This document shows positions 1 through 7,314 of a stretch of 56,669 bases of DNA, in pieces; positions within the stretch are counted from its first letter, which is position 1; every line of letters begins with the position of its first letter. The notes beneath the pieces were generated by a model, which was given only the letters and a program-made list of their open reading frames with translations, ran no database searches and was not told the origin of the DNA. The stretch spans positions 1-56,669 of IMG/VR virus record IMGVR_UViG_3300008113_000379; one strand, written 5' to 3'. A program made the translations under genes and the position numbers. The stretch comes from a virus.

Positions 1-329
1 ACAATGTTCCTCAAGCAGAAATGCCAGGTACAATCGTTATCTTCAGCGATATGCAATTTGATTCTGGGGTGTCTCACGATGACTCCGCAATCGAAATGAT
101 TGCACGTAAGTACGAAGGTGCTGGCTACACAATCCCAAAGGTTGTGTTCTGGAACTTGAACGCCGCATACGGTAACAGTCCAGTTAAGTTTAACAAGGCA
201 GGTGTTGCGCTAGTCTCAGGATTTAGCCCAGCAATTGCACAAAGTATTCTAACTGGCAACTTGGATGACTTCTCACCGGAAGCAATCATGTTGAAGACCG
301 TTATGAAGGCACGATACGATTTAGCATAA
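1..329 (+). CDS. DUF2828/TROVE-like protein, C-terminal part (5' end outside window)
   Basis: The reading frame is open from the window edge (first full codon at 3), so the ATG at 21 is probably internal. The visible ~109 residues contain an I-F-S-D-M-Q-F-D segment followed by V-F-W-N-L-N-A and a G-V-A-L-V-S-G-F-S block. This order is typical of the C-terminal vWA-like half of DUF2828 proteins, related to TROVE RNA-binding proteins. RNA binding is known for TROVE relatives only; here it is inference. A hairpin terminator follows 15 bases after the stop. Confidence 0.7.
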   Translation, partial: NVPQAEMPGTIVIFSDMQFDSGVSHDDSAIEMIARKYEGAGYTIPKVVFWNLNAAYGNSPVKFNKAGVALVSGFSPAIAQSILTGNLDDFSPEAIMLKTVMKARYDLA

Positions 330-344
330 GCTAAATAGTAGTAG

Positions 345-370
345 CAGATGCCTCAGGGCATCTGTTTATA
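345..370 (+). terminator. Intrinsic terminator after DUF2828-like gene
   Basis: An 8-bp stem (CAGATGCC / GGCATCTG) closes a TCAG tetraloop and is followed by a short T-rich run. It separates the DUF2828-like gene from the next transcription unit. Confidence 0.7.
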
Positions 371-540
371 TAAGTATACCATATCAGTACCCTGCCCGAT
401 AAGACAGGCTCTACTAAGCAAAAGAGATATTGTGTGCTTATATAAACGCCCTAGACAAACATCGCATTATATAGAGTTTACACACTCAATCGTTCTTTAA
501 TTAATTAGTTTACATTTAGCGCATCTAGGGCGTTTTTATT
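364..540 (+). ncRNA. Structured intergenic region, candidate small RNA
   Basis: This gene-free stretch contains two long perfect inverted repeats. GTTTATATAAG (364-374) pairs with CTTATATAAAC (437-447). AAACGCCCTAGA (444-455) pairs with TCTAGGGCGTTT (524-535), which ends in a T-rich run. The stems share bases 444-447, so they cannot both form fully. This could be a small RNA ending in a terminator, an attenuator or a long-loop terminator. No coding frame or tRNA fold was recognised. No promoter for it is clear. Confidence 0.35.
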
Positions 541-545
541 TGCGC

Positions 546-574
546 TTGACAATAATCCCAAAATCGTTTATAAT
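546..574 (+). promoter_or_regulatory. Sigma-70 promoter for phosphatase operon
   Basis: Perfect TTGACA (546-551) and TATAAT (569-574) are separated by 17 bases. Transcription would start near 580, just before the AAGGAG at 585-590 and the ATG at 597. Confidence 0.9.
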
Positions 575-596
575 AACTCTAATGAAGGAGAATAAC

Positions 597-1091
597 ATGC
601 CGTGGATTCAAAATGTAGCATTGAGTGATATCAAAAAAGGTAGACACTATGATCCAGGACCCAACAACCTGTTGATTCAGATTGTTGATTGTGGTATGGA
701 GTTCCCCGAACCTCATTACAAGTTTAATACTGTTCACCAATTTCAATTCTTAGATTTGGAACGTGATGATAAATGCATTGAACCAGAAATGAAAATTACT
801 GATGACCAAGCAAAGAGTTTGGTTATACTACTAAAGCAAGCATTGCTTAATCGTAGTAATGTGATTGTGCATTGTGTTGCCGGTGTATGTCGTAGTGGTG
901 CAGTCGTAGAGGTTGGTGTAATGATGGGTTTTGATGATACGGAAGATTATCGTAGTCCCAATTTGTTAGTGAAACATAAAATGATGGATGTGTTGGGTTT
1001 GACGTATGATGAGAATGAACCCCATACTATCAATGGGGTAACATTAGACAGTGGATTGATTGTACCCAAGAATTATAAAGGTGATATTTAA
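597..1091 (+). CDS. Dual-specificity (cysteine-type) protein phosphatase
   Basis: The protein is 164 aa. The start at 597 is chosen because AAGGAG lies 6 bases upstream and the promoter's start point lies beyond the earlier TTG at 540. Near residue 100 it carries the H-C-x5-R-S signature of cysteine phosphatases (HCVAGVCRSG), with the catalytic Cys and the phosphate-binding Arg both present. The family dephosphorylates Tyr or Ser/Thr phosphoproteins, and some members act on RNA or nucleotides. It is first in an operon with a small unknown gene, a P-loop kinase and a metallophosphatase, so it may act on nucleic-acid ends or on host signalling. The substrate is unknown. Confidence 0.85.
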   Translation: MPWIQNVALSDIKKGRHYDPGPNNLLIQIVDCGMEFPEPHYKFNTVHQFQFLDLERDDKCIEPEMKITDDQAKSLVILLKQALLNRSNVIVHCVAGVCRSGAVVEVGVMMGFDDTEDYRSPNLLVKHKMMDVLGLTYDENEPHTINGVTLDSGLIVPKNYKGDI

Positions 1092-1319
1092 TTGTTTGTT
1101 GTAGAATGTAATGAGATTGAAAAAGAATTTGCTACACTTGATTTGGCAATGGACTATGCCAAGACATTAGATTCATTTGTTGTAATCAAGGGTAGTGGAT
1201 TTGAAGTCGCAGGTAAGTTTGGTGTTGATAGCGTTGAAAACGGAAAGACACCAGATGGTATCGCATACACATGGAACAAAGCAAGCCGTATTGGTAGAGT
1301 GAAGAGGGAACGGTTATGA
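1092..1319 (+). CDS. Hypothetical protein, TTG start
   Basis: A 75-aa protein not recognised as any family. It starts with TTG directly after the phosphatase stop; an AAAGG-type ribosome site lies inside the end of the upstream gene. It overlaps the following kinase start by four bases (ATGA), so translation is probably coupled. The sequence is soluble, with no membrane segment. Confidence 0.7.
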   Translation: MFVVECNEIEKEFATLDLAMDYAKTLDSFVVIKGSGFEVAGKFGVDSVENGKTPDGIAYTWNKASRIGRVKRERL

Positions 1320-1783
1320 ACAAGTGCTATCAATTAATTGGCGTACCGGGTGCAGGTAAGAGTACTTGGATTTGGAAGCAAAACTGGCTTGCTGGTATGG
1401 AATATGTTTCCACTGACCATCATGTAGAAGCATACGCCAAAGAACAAGGTAAGACTTATGAAGAAGTGTTTAAGGATTACATGCCCACAGCAGTGTACCT
1501 AATGGCTAAGGAAGTTGTTGCCGCAAGGGAAGCAGGTCGTGATGTAATCTGGGATCAAACTAGTACTACTATTGCTAGTCGTTCTAAAAAGTTTTATATG
1601 TTACCTGACTATTGGCATGTTGCAGTTGTATTTTCAACTCCTACAGTAGCAGTATTGAAGGAACGTTTGGCTAGTAGAGAATCTAGTGGAAAAATAGTCC
1701 CTTGGGATGTTGTGCAAAGAATGATTGATAATTGGGAAGAGCCTACCCTAGAAGAAGGTTTTAAAGAAATTTGGAGAATTTAA
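1316..1783 (+). CDS. P-loop kinase, polynucleotide-kinase-like
   Basis: A 155-aa AAA_33-type P-loop protein. Walker A is GVPGAGKST near residues 8-16. A DQTST segment near residue 82 and a conserved Arg-rich lid (ERLASRE) follow. The C-terminal EEPTLEEGFKEI resembles the end of the 5'-kinase domain of T4 PseT. The family transfers a phosphate from ATP to 5'-OH ends of RNA or DNA. There is no 3'-phosphatase domain, unlike T4 Pnkp. The overlap with its neighbours and the metallophosphatase that follows suggest nucleic-acid end repair, but a small-molecule kinase is possible. Confidence 0.8.
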   Translation: MNKCYQLIGVPGAGKSTWIWKQNWLAGMEYVSTDHHVEAYAKEQGKTYEEVFKDYMPTAVYLMAKEVVAAREAGRDVIWDQTSTTIASRSKKFYMLPDYWHVAVVFSTPTVAVLKERLASRESSGKIVPWDVVQRMIDNWEEPTLEEGFKEIWRI

Positions 1784-1784
1784 T

Positions 1785-2387
1785 ATGCCTAGTGTATTTT
1801 TAGTTAGTGACACACACTTTGGACACATGGGTGTATGTAAATTCACACGCAATGATGGTGTAACCAAGTTACGTCCATGGGATAGTCCTGAGGAAATGGA
1901 TGAAGAAATGGTCAAGCGTTGGAACGAAACTGTTCGCCCGAACGATAAAGTTTATCACTTGGGTGATGTTGTTATTAACCGCAAGGCATTAAAGACATTA
2001 CATCGTTTGAACGGTGACAAGGTATTGATTCGTGGTAACCATGATATATTCCGTGACACTGAATACAATGAATATTTTCGTGAATTGCGAGCCTATCATG
2101 TTATGAACGGTATGATATTGAGTCATATCCCGGTACATGAAGAAAGTTTGGGTCGTTTTGGGGTCAACATTCATGGTCATTTGCACGCCAATCGTGTTAA
2201 AAAGCCCCGTGGATATGATGTTAAGACTAGCACTATGTTGTACAGTGATGAAATTGATCCAAGATATCATTGTGTATGCGTAGAACAAACAGACTTTCGT
2301 CCTATATTGTTTGAAGATGTTATAAAACGCATCAAAGACGAAGGTGGGGAAGTAGGATTCAAATCAGGAAACGGTCCTACAATGTAA
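1785..2387 (+). CDS. Calcineurin-like metallophosphoesterase
   Basis: A 200-aa protein with all metal-binding motifs of the family in order: S-D-T-H near residue 8, L-G-D-V near 59, G-N-H-D near 84, a histidine near 113, and G-H-L-H near 129. Phage members of this compact type cleave phosphodiesters or phosphomonoesters; the substrate cannot be read from the sequence. It ends the phosphatase-kinase operon, directly before a strong terminator. The C-terminal ~35 residues are variable and probably not catalytic. Confidence 0.9.
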   Translation: MPSVFLVSDTHFGHMGVCKFTRNDGVTKLRPWDSPEEMDEEMVKRWNETVRPNDKVYHLGDVVINRKALKTLHRLNGDKVLIRGNHDIFRDTEYNEYFRELRAYHVMNGMILSHIPVHEESLGRFGVNIHGHLHANRVKKPRGYDVKTSTMLYSDEIDPRYHCVCVEQTDFRPILFEDVIKRIKDEGGEVGFKSGNGPTM

Positions 2388-2415
2388 ATAGACCCTTCGG
2401 GGTCTATTTTTTTGG
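2387..2415 (+). terminator. Strong intrinsic terminator
   Basis: A 9-bp stem (AATAGACCC / GGGTCTATT) with a stable TTCG loop is followed by an uninterrupted T run. It ends the operon starting at 546. Confidence 0.95.
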
Positions 2416-2422
2416 CTAAATA
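2415..2422 (+). promoter_or_regulatory. Late-type promoter box (GCTAAATA)
   Basis: A TAAATA-centred box ends four bases before the ATG at 2427. The spacing predicts a transcript beginning at or next to the start codon. Confidence 0.5.
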
Positions 2423-2426
2423 CTAT

Positions 2427-2543
2427 ATGAACTATATTGAGTGGATAGAAAATACTTGGTTATATTTATTGCTTATGCTATGGTTCTCCGTCGTAGGATT
2501 CAGTTTAGGCCTATTTATAGGGTTTGCGGTTATCCTATTATAG
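2427..2543 (+). CDS. Small single-span membrane protein
   Basis: A 38-aa ORF begins M-N-Y-I-E-W and is mostly one hydrophobic helix (residues ~11-38) rich in Leu, Phe and Val. No ribosome-binding site is present, but a late-type box sits just upstream. It lies in the gap between a terminator and the peptidase gene. No family was recognised. Confidence 0.45.
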   Translation: MNYIEWIENTWLYLLLMLWFSVVGFSLGLFIGFAVILL

Positions 2544-2568
2544 TGTTATTCTGATAGCATCCTGCTAC

Positions 2569-2576
2569 AATAAATA
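2569..2576 (+). promoter_or_regulatory. Late-type promoter box (AATAAATA)
   Basis: The box ends four bases before the peptidase ATG at 2581, which has no Shine-Dalgarno sequence. This fits the leaderless late pattern seen elsewhere in the window. Confidence 0.55.
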
Positions 2577-2580
2577 TTCT

Positions 2581-3393
2581 ATGCGTAAAATTTTAATATC
2601 TTTATTATTCCTACCTTTAGTCTGTTTTGCACATCCTAATAGCGTAGTGTACAATGTAACAAATGATACCGTATTACATGGATCTTTGTACTGTGAAGAA
2701 GTTAGCATTGCTAGTATAAGCAAGTTAATGACTGTATACACAGTATTACAATATAATCAAAACATGGATGAGAAACTTACTGTCACTGGTAACAAGGTTG
2801 TAAATACTAAGTTACGCAAAGGAATGATCCTTGCTCGACAAGAATTGATTAATTTGGCGTTGGTCAGTAGTGACAACTTAGCCGCAATAACTCTGGCAGA
2901 AAATTTTCCAGGGGGAATGAATCATTTCATATATCATATGAATAACAATTCAAAAACTTTAGGTATGCATCAAACTGGATTTGTTGAACCGACTGGACTT
3001 AGCCCAATGAATCATAGCACAGTGGGTGATATAATAAAACTAACCAAAGCAGTAAGCGAATACACTATAGTACAGCACGCCGCACAAACACAACGTGTAG
3101 TATCACCAGTTGAACTATCAAAAAATAACAAAAAAACTAAAAAGAAAAAGAAAAGAAAAGCAGTCAAAGAACCTAAGGCACAAGTTGTTGCTGGTAATTC
3201 CACTAGTCGTTACTTTGGTCATGAAGGATTGATAACTATAAAGACTGGCTTTACAAATGCCGCAGGGTTTTGTATAACTATGCTATTGTATTCTAATAAT
3301 CAATTGTATAACATAACTGTATTAGGTGCACGAACAAAACAAGAACGTGAAAAATTAGTTAAACAAAGTTTAGCTAAAATTTATAACACATAA
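2581..3393 (+). CDS. Secreted D-alanyl-D-alanine carboxy-/endopeptidase (peptidase S11 type)
   Basis: A 270-aa penicillin-binding-protein-type peptidase. The start at 2581 gives a clean signal peptide (residues 1-17, hydrophobic core ending C-F-A), so the longer frame from 2524 is rejected. All three active-site motifs are present: S-I-S-K (residues 45-48), S-S-D-N near 97-100 and K-T-G-F near 224. The family trims or cleaves peptidoglycan peptides in the periplasm. An odd lysine-rich insertion (~20 residues, ~180-205) sits before the KTG strand. A role in wall remodelling or lysis is inferred. Confidence 0.88.
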   Translation: MRKILISLLFLPLVCFAHPNSVVYNVTNDTVLHGSLYCEEVSIASISKLMTVYTVLQYNQNMDEKLTVTGNKVVNTKLRKGMILARQELINLALVSSDNLAAITLAENFPGGMNHFIYHMNNNSKTLGMHQTGFVEPTGLSPMNHSTVGDIIKLTKAVSEYTIVQHAAQTQRVVSPVELSKNNKKTKKKKKRKAVKEPKAQVVAGNSTSRYFGHEGLITIKTGFTNAAGFCITMLLYSNNQLYNITVLGARTKQEREKLVKQSLAKIYNT

Positions 3394-3415
3394 TATTAGC
3401 ATTTTATGTGTAATG

Positions 3416-3423
3416 TATAAATA
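3416..3423 (+). promoter_or_regulatory. Late promoter box (TATAAATA)
   Basis: This is an exact match to the T4 late consensus. It ends five bases before the ATG at 3429 and is flanked by an inverted repeat (TATGTGTA 3405-3412 / TACACATA 3422-3429). Confidence 0.75.
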
Positions 3424-3428
3424 CACAT

Positions 3429-3893
3429 ATGCTACATTTTATCAAAGACCTAACAGACAAACTACTAGAGTTCATCAAGGATGACCCTGTACGTCCTGAA
3501 ATACCAACTGACTTTAGAGTAAGTGACGGTAGAATGGTAGCCGCATTGGTTGATGAAGAAAAACCAGATGCAATGGTTTGTGTTAGTTTCCATGATTTTG
3601 TTCCTGAAAATACAAACGATTTAAAGACTACCGCAGTAGTACCTACAACCGCAGTGTTCTACACAATTTGGAGCTACAAGAGTGGCAAAGGACAACAGTT
3701 ATTGATTGAGGCAGTAAAGGGAATCCAGCGTGATTATCCTAGTGTTACTAGATTTGTTACATTAAGCCCTAAGACAGAAGTGGCCAGACGTTTTCATTTG
3801 CGTAATGGTGCAATAGTTTTTCGTGAAAATCTGGACACTATAAATTATGAGTATGTAAAGCCAGAGCAAGAAAATATCGATCCCACTAAATAA
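3429..3893 (+). CDS. GNAT-fold protein resembling malonyl-CoA decarboxylase C-terminus
   Basis: A 154-aa protein. Residues ~75-130 read V-F-Y-T-I-W, then S-G-K-G-Q-Q-L-L-I, then R-F-V-T-L-S-P. This resembles the GNAT-fold catalytic half of malonyl-CoA decarboxylases (Y-S-I ... G-x-x-L-I ... F-x-T-L-S-P). The glycine-containing loop would bind CoA. The decarboxylase identity is not claimed; a small acyltransferase is equally likely. It has no ribosome site and is probably read from the late box just upstream. A GTG-initiated metallopeptidase gene follows after three bases. Confidence 0.6.
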   Translation: MLHFIKDLTDKLLEFIKDDPVRPEIPTDFRVSDGRMVAALVDEEKPDAMVCVSFHDFVPENTNDLKTTAVVPTTAVFYTIWSYKSGKGQQLLIEAVKGIQRDYPSVTRFVTLSPKTEVARRFHLRNGAIVFRENLDTINYEYVKPEQENIDPTK

Positions 3894-3896
3894 AGT

Positions 3897-4337
3897 GTGG
3901 ACATTAGATACTTTTATCAAACAAATCAACATAGTTACAACCGCGAAGCTATCATAGATTCGTTTGCCAAAGCCATATCAAAAGCAATTGAGTTGCCGGA
4001 AATACTAGAAGTCTGTTTATATGACTTAGGTGAGAGTGTTTACGGTGGTATAGATTTGTATCGCATCAATAGGATTGGCCTACACTATAACATACCTCTC
4101 GACTCACTACCAAAAATATTAGCGCATGAATTAGTACATGTACATCAAAAACACAAAGGTTATTTGAAGATAACACGTGACCACAAATGCTATTGGCATG
4201 GAATTTTCGTAACAAAAAAATTACCGGATGAAATGACGTATGAGGAGTATATGAATTTACCTTGGGAATATGATGCATATACCAGACAAACAAAAGTACT
4301 ACAACAGGCAATGGATATACTAGAACAAGGTATTTGA
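3897..4337 (+). CDS. HExxH zinc metallopeptidase-like protein
   Basis: A 146-aa protein starting with GTG three bases after the previous stop. Residues ~77-85 form an A-H-E-L-V-H zinc-protease motif, followed by H-V-H-Q-K-H. A second cluster with C-Y-W-H-G lies about 20 residues later and could hold the third zinc ligand, as in SprT/WLM-type proteins. Such proteins cleave DNA-bound or damaged proteins, but the target here is unknown. It differs from the second HExxH protein of the window (minus strand, 43994-44488). Confidence 0.65.
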   Translation: MDIRYFYQTNQHSYNREAIIDSFAKAISKAIELPEILEVCLYDLGESVYGGIDLYRINRIGLHYNIPLDSLPKILAHELVHVHQKHKGYLKITRDHKCYWHGIFVTKKLPDEMTYEEYMNLPWEYDAYTRQTKVLQQAMDILEQGI

Positions 4338-4358
4338 CAATAAATCGGTTTTCCTAAC

Positions 4359-4387
4359 TTGACTAATAATCAGTTTGGGTTTATAAT
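4359..4387 (+). promoter_or_regulatory. Sigma-70 promoter of the repeated cassette type, leaderless spacing
   Basis: TTGACT (4359-4364), 17 bases and TATAAT (4382-4387). The ATG of the next gene is seven bases after the -10 box, so the transcript should start at the start codon. A second TTGACAATAAATC at 4334 lacks a matching -10 box. Confidence 0.8.
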
Positions 4388-4394
4388 TGTGGTT

Positions 4395-4916
4395 ATGAAA
4401 ACAGTAACAGAACACCTCAAAGAACGTCACCTTAATGTTGACTTACATCTTCCAATGGTCGATGAAGTTGAACGTGTTGCTACTTTTTATTTATACAACC
4501 TTAGCGGTCAATTGGTTGGATATCAACAATACAGACCTGAGGGTGACAAGAAGCCCAACAACAATCCTAAGCTAGGAAAATACTACACATACCGCAAGCA
4601 ACCTACACTAGCGGTTTGGGGTGTGGAAAGTTTGTTTTTAAGCCCCAATGTCGTGTTTGTGTGTGAGGGTCTATTTGATGCGGCCAGACTTACTGAGCGT
4701 GGTTTTAGTGCGTTAGCAGTGCTATCAAACAACCCTAGTCCCGACTTACGCAACTGGCTTACTTGTCTTAATAGAAAAGTAGTAGCCGTTTGTGACAATG
4801 ATGTTGCCGGTCGTAAGTTAGCAAAATTCGGTGATGTAGTACTTTTTACTGAAGAAAAGGATCTTGGTGATAGCAGTGATGAATATGTTACAAAAGTATT
4901 ACAAATGCACTGTTGA
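4395..4916 (+). CDS. Toprim-domain protein (DnaG/OLD-like)
   Basis: A 173-aa protein. The ATG at 4395 is chosen because the promoter's -10 box lies only seven bases upstream. The central-to-C-terminal half is a Toprim fold: a conserved glutamate in V-C-E-G-L-F-D-A (residues ~96-103) and the acidic D-N-D-V-A-G motif (~137-142). These coordinate Mg2+ in primases, topoisomerases and nucleases. No zinc finger or helicase domain is fused, so it resembles stand-alone phage Toprim proteins acting on DNA. Primase activity is only one possibility. Confidence 0.8.
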   Translation: MKTVTEHLKERHLNVDLHLPMVDEVERVATFYLYNLSGQLVGYQQYRPEGDKKPNNNPKLGKYYTYRKQPTLAVWGVESLFLSPNVVFVCEGLFDAARLTERGFSALAVLSNNPSPDLRNWLTCLNRKVVAVCDNDVAGRKLAKFGDVVLFTEEKDLGDSSDEYVTKVLQMHC

Positions 4917-4941
4917 CAATAAATCAAATTGGGTATACAAT
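4913..4941 (+). promoter_or_regulatory. Sigma-70 promoter, repeated cassette
   Basis: TTGACA (4913-4918), 17 bases and TACAAT (4936-4941), sharing the AATAAATC...TTGGGTAT spacer with other copies. It overlaps the stop of the Toprim gene. Confidence 0.88.
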
Positions 4942-4970
4942 AGCATCTTATTCACTTGAAAGGGCCAATT

Positions 4971-5189
4971 ATGTCTTACGATATTGATATGTTTGTGAAC
5001 ACTAACAAAGCGTACATCACTTTTGAGGACCAGTCTGATGAAGATGAATCTCAATCTCAATTTGAGAAACTTGTTAACTTTGATAAAGTTAATACAGAAG
5101 CATACCCTGTGCTTGTCTACGAAATGAATACTAAAGCAGTAGCTTGGTATGACATAGAAATGTTCATGGGATTTGCAAAAGTAGACTAA
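4971..5189 (+). CDS. Hypothetical acidic protein
   Basis: A 72-aa acidic protein, not recognised. The start at 4971 has GAAAGGG upstream; the TTG at 4956 would overlap that site. It is flanked by its own promoter and by the promoter of the next gene, so it is a single-gene early unit. Confidence 0.75.
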   Translation: MSYDIDMFVNTNKAYITFEDQSDEDESQSQFEKLVNFDKVNTEAYPVLVYEMNTKAVAWYDIEMFMGFAKVD

Positions 5190-5208
5190 AAGTGTTATAT
5201 ACCCAATC

Positions 5209-5237
5209 TTGACAATAAATCAGATTGGGTATATAAT
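5209..5237 (+). promoter_or_regulatory. Sigma-70 promoter, repeated cassette
   Basis: TTGACA (5209-5214), 17 bases and TATAAT (5232-5237). The leader carries AAAGGAG before the ATG at 5268. Confidence 0.92.
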
Positions 5238-5267
5238 GCATTTATCAATTCACTAAAGGAGCAATTC

Positions 5268-5591
5268 ATGTTTGAAAAAGAAACTGAACACAAATCTGCT
5301 GGTAAATTTGCTTGGTTCGCTGAACGTGATGCACGTATGCGTAGTGCAGTAAATAGTTCTCTTTTTTCTGATAGTCAAAAACTTAGGGCCGAGCAAGTCA
5401 AATTGGGCCTCGAACTTGTCTACAATGCTGATAAATTTTATATTGAATTTCGTAAGAAATTTATTAGTGTTAAAGTACAAAAGCCTAGGGTCAAAGATAG
5501 AAAGACATTGGACCTACTTGAACAAGATTACAAGAGTGAAGGTTACACAAAAGTATTAACCAAACAGGGTTTTACATACAGAATTTCTTAA
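5268..5591 (+). CDS. Hypothetical protein
   Basis: A 107-aa basic protein with a good ribosome site (AAAGGAG). It is mostly helical and Lys/Arg-rich, with no membrane segment or known motif. It is the only gene of its unit and is followed by a palindrome and a structured spacer. Confidence 0.75.
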   Translation: MFEKETEHKSAGKFAWFAERDARMRSAVNSSLFSDSQKLRAEQVKLGLELVYNADKFYIEFRKKFISVKVQKPRVKDRKTLDLLEQDYKSEGYTKVLTKQGFTYRIS

Positions 5592-5594
5592 TAA

Positions 5595-5673
5595 AAATGA
5601 ATACTTAAGTATTCATTTGTGTGTCAGGTGCTCTAGGACCAATTCTATCGTTGGCCTCAAACTCTGACACACA
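5595..5673 (+). other. Palindrome plus nested hairpin in intergenic DNA
   Basis: A perfect 24-bp palindrome (5595-5618, AAATGAATACTT and its complement) abuts a second fold. In that fold TGTGTGTCAG (5618-5627) pairs with CTGACACACA (5664-5673), and an inner stem forms from CCAA (5638-5641) with TTGG (5651-5654). The first element could be a bidirectional terminator. The second looks like a structured RNA or protein-binding site just before the next promoter. Confidence 0.5.
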
Positions 5674-5692
5674 CTCAAAGAAAACAAAAAGG

Positions 5693-5721
5693 TTGACGAT
5701 AAATCACTTTGGGTATATAAT
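5693..5721 (+). promoter_or_regulatory. Sigma-70 promoter, leaderless spacing
   Basis: TTGACG (5693-5698), 17 bases and TATAAT (5716-5721). The start codon at 5728 is only six bases downstream, predicting a leaderless mRNA. Confidence 0.88.
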
Positions 5722-5727
5722 ACTTAC

Positions 5728-6066
5728 ATGAACTCAAAAATCAACCGCAAACGTAGAACAGACCGCAATCAAGTCATCTACTACATTCAAGACACTGTAA
5801 CACTTGAGTACTACATTGGTTTGACTGCTGTTTGTTTTGCAGGTAATGTTCGTAAGACACTTACCCGTCGTATGCAAAAGCATATGCAACGTGCTATGAC
5901 TGAGAACAAAGATTGGGGTTTGTCACGTGCTTTGCGTGAACGAGGTGCAGAGCGTTTTGTATTCGGTGTTGTTGAGGTAGTGAGAGGCAAGCGTCCTGCT
6001 CATAGCCGCGAGACTGAATTGATTAACACATTGCAACCAGCATTAAACACATTTGGAGTAAAATGA
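5728..6066 (+). CDS. GIY-YIG-type nuclease domain protein
   Basis: A 112-aa protein matching the small GIY-YIG endonuclease fold. It has V-I-Y-Y-I-Q near residue 16 and Y-Y-I-G-L-T near 28 in place of GIY and YIG, a conserved Arg-Arg-Met-x-x-His helix (~47-52), a Glu in R-E-T-E-L-I (~97) and a terminal Asn in A-L-N-T-F. Such phage proteins can be homing or repair nucleases that nick DNA. No DNA-binding domain is fused. It overlaps the next start by ATGA. Confidence 0.75.
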   Translation: MNSKINRKRRTDRNQVIYYIQDTVTLEYYIGLTAVCFAGNVRKTLTRRMQKHMQRAMTENKDWGLSRALRERGAERFVFGVVEVVRGKRPAHSRETELINTLQPALNTFGVK

Positions 6067-6290
6067 AATTAAACGATATCCTACAATGGGCCGGCGCAGT
6101 ATTCATTATCGCAGGACACGTGTGCAATGCAATTGGCCCTAGTGTTTATCCCTACAACATTGTAGCATTCACATTAGGTACAATCATGTTTATGACATGG
6201 ACCATTCGTGTTAAGAATCGTCCGCAGTTGGTAGTAAACATTGTGGCAATTGTCACTTGTTTGTTGGGCTTGTTTAACGCATGGAAATAA
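6063..6290 (+). CDS. Small membrane protein, three predicted helices
   Basis: A 75-aa protein with hydrophobic segments at about residues 8-26, 30-48 and 55-73, ending N-A-W-K. It overlaps the GIY-YIG gene stop. No family assigned; likely in the inner membrane. Confidence 0.75.
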   Translation: MKLNDILQWAGAVFIIAGHVCNAIGPSVYPYNIVAFTLGTIMFMTWTIRVKNRPQLVVNIVAIVTCLLGLFNAWK

Positions 6291-6302
6291 AAGGAGAATA
6301 TT

Positions 6303-6695
6303 ATGCCCTGCAGAAGTTATGAGGATGATTATCGTTCAGGCGAGCCAACTGATAGTTGGCAATATAAAGAACTTAAAGCAAACAACGACAAACTTGCCCG
6401 CATTGCCTGTAAGGCAATGACTGAGTTGGTCAAAAGCGGCTATGCTGATTTTTTGGTTCTTAAAGATGATGAGGTTCGTGATTGGTGGGAAAAACATCAG
6501 GAAGCGGATCGCAAGGCACGTGAGAAAGAGGAACGCAAAAAACAAGTAGCCAAAACTAGGCGTGAGGCTTTGAAGAAATTGTCCGATGAAGAAAAGATTG
6601 CTTTAGGTCTAACAAAGTTATCCAAAAAAGAACAAACAGAAATGTTAGAAGATGCATTGGAAGAGGTAGCAAAGACTTTAGGAGTTAAAAAATGA
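6303..6695 (+). CDS. Hypothetical coiled-coil protein
   Basis: A 130-aa protein with AAAAGGAG upstream. Residues ~60-125 are a highly charged Lys/Glu-rich coiled coil. The N-terminal MPCRSYEDDY resembles the opening of a small phage family of unknown function. It overlaps the next gene by four bases. Confidence 0.75.
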   Translation: MPCRSYEDDYRSGEPTDSWQYKELKANNDKLARIACKAMTELVKSGYADFLVLKDDEVRDWWEKHQEADRKAREKEERKKQVAKTRREALKKLSDEEKIALGLTKLSKKEQTEMLEDALEEVAKTLGVKK

Positions 6696-6982
6696 TGCAA
6701 GATTTTTATTTTGAACAGACCAGAGAATCATTGATTGACGAATGGTCACAAGGTCCTACACTGCCAGAAATAGAACAACGTTTAAATATTGTGCGGGTCA
6801 GTTTTAGAGTATATTATTCTAAAGATAACCTTACTCGCCGACTGTTTGTATTTCGTGCCCACTGTACTCCTATTGAAATTGAAACAATGTTGGATATGGG
6901 CTTTGTGTTTGCACAAGATGGCGATACAGAAAATATTCCTGATAAACCCGTAGCTGATAAACCCGTAGAGGAAGAAGTATGA
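6692..6982 (+). CDS. Hypothetical protein
   Basis: A 96-aa protein starting at overlapping ATGATG. The C-terminus has an imperfect repeat D-K-P-V-A-D-K-P-V before an acidic end. No known domain. It is part of the tightly overlapped run 5728-7260. Confidence 0.7.
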   Translation: MMQDFYFEQTRESLIDEWSQGPTLPEIEQRLNIVRVSFRVYYSKDNLTRRLFVFRAHCTPIEIETMLDMGFVFAQDGDTENIPDKPVADKPVEEEV

Positions 6983-7260
6983 ACTATGAATATATTGGAT
7001 GGTGTAAACAAGAAAACCATGATAAAGTCTGGGGCATTATTCGTTTAGATGGACACAAGTGTGTATCATTCTGGGGACGCCGCGGCGCCAAGTTACAGAC
7101 AAAGATGCTTAGTGCATCAATTTGGGACGCAGAAGATATGTTTCGTAAAAAAGAAAATAAAGGGTATATGAATATTCCTAAATATAGATTGGATGAGGTA
7201 TACCCAGAGTTTGAAACTGATTTGGAAAAAACAGCAATGTGGGCAATGTTGAAACTATGA
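6979..7260 (+). CDS. WGR-like domain protein
   Basis: A 93-aa protein. The segment K-V-W-G-I-I-R-L-D-G ... S-F-W-G-R-R-G-A-K-L (residues ~13-38) resembles the WGR domain of PARP-type and bacterial proteins, which contacts nucleic acid. The domain makes up most of the protein. A role in DNA-end or nick binding is inferred only. Confidence 0.6.
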   Translation: MNYEYIGWCKQENHDKVWGIIRLDGHKCVSFWGRRGAKLQTKMLSASIWDAEDMFRKKENKGYMNIPKYRLDEVYPEFETDLEKTAMWAMLKL

Positions 7261-7314
7261 TGTACTTTACCAAAAATACTAGGACTTATTTGAGTTATAC
7301 TGTACAATAGTAAC

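Noticed and set aside
364-540. tRNA gene in the structured spacer
   Set aside because: No acceptor stem, anticodon arm or T-loop pattern could be placed.
4334-4358. Extra TTGACAATAAATC upstream of the Toprim promoter
   Set aside because: No -10 box lies at a workable distance; treated as a relic of the cassette.
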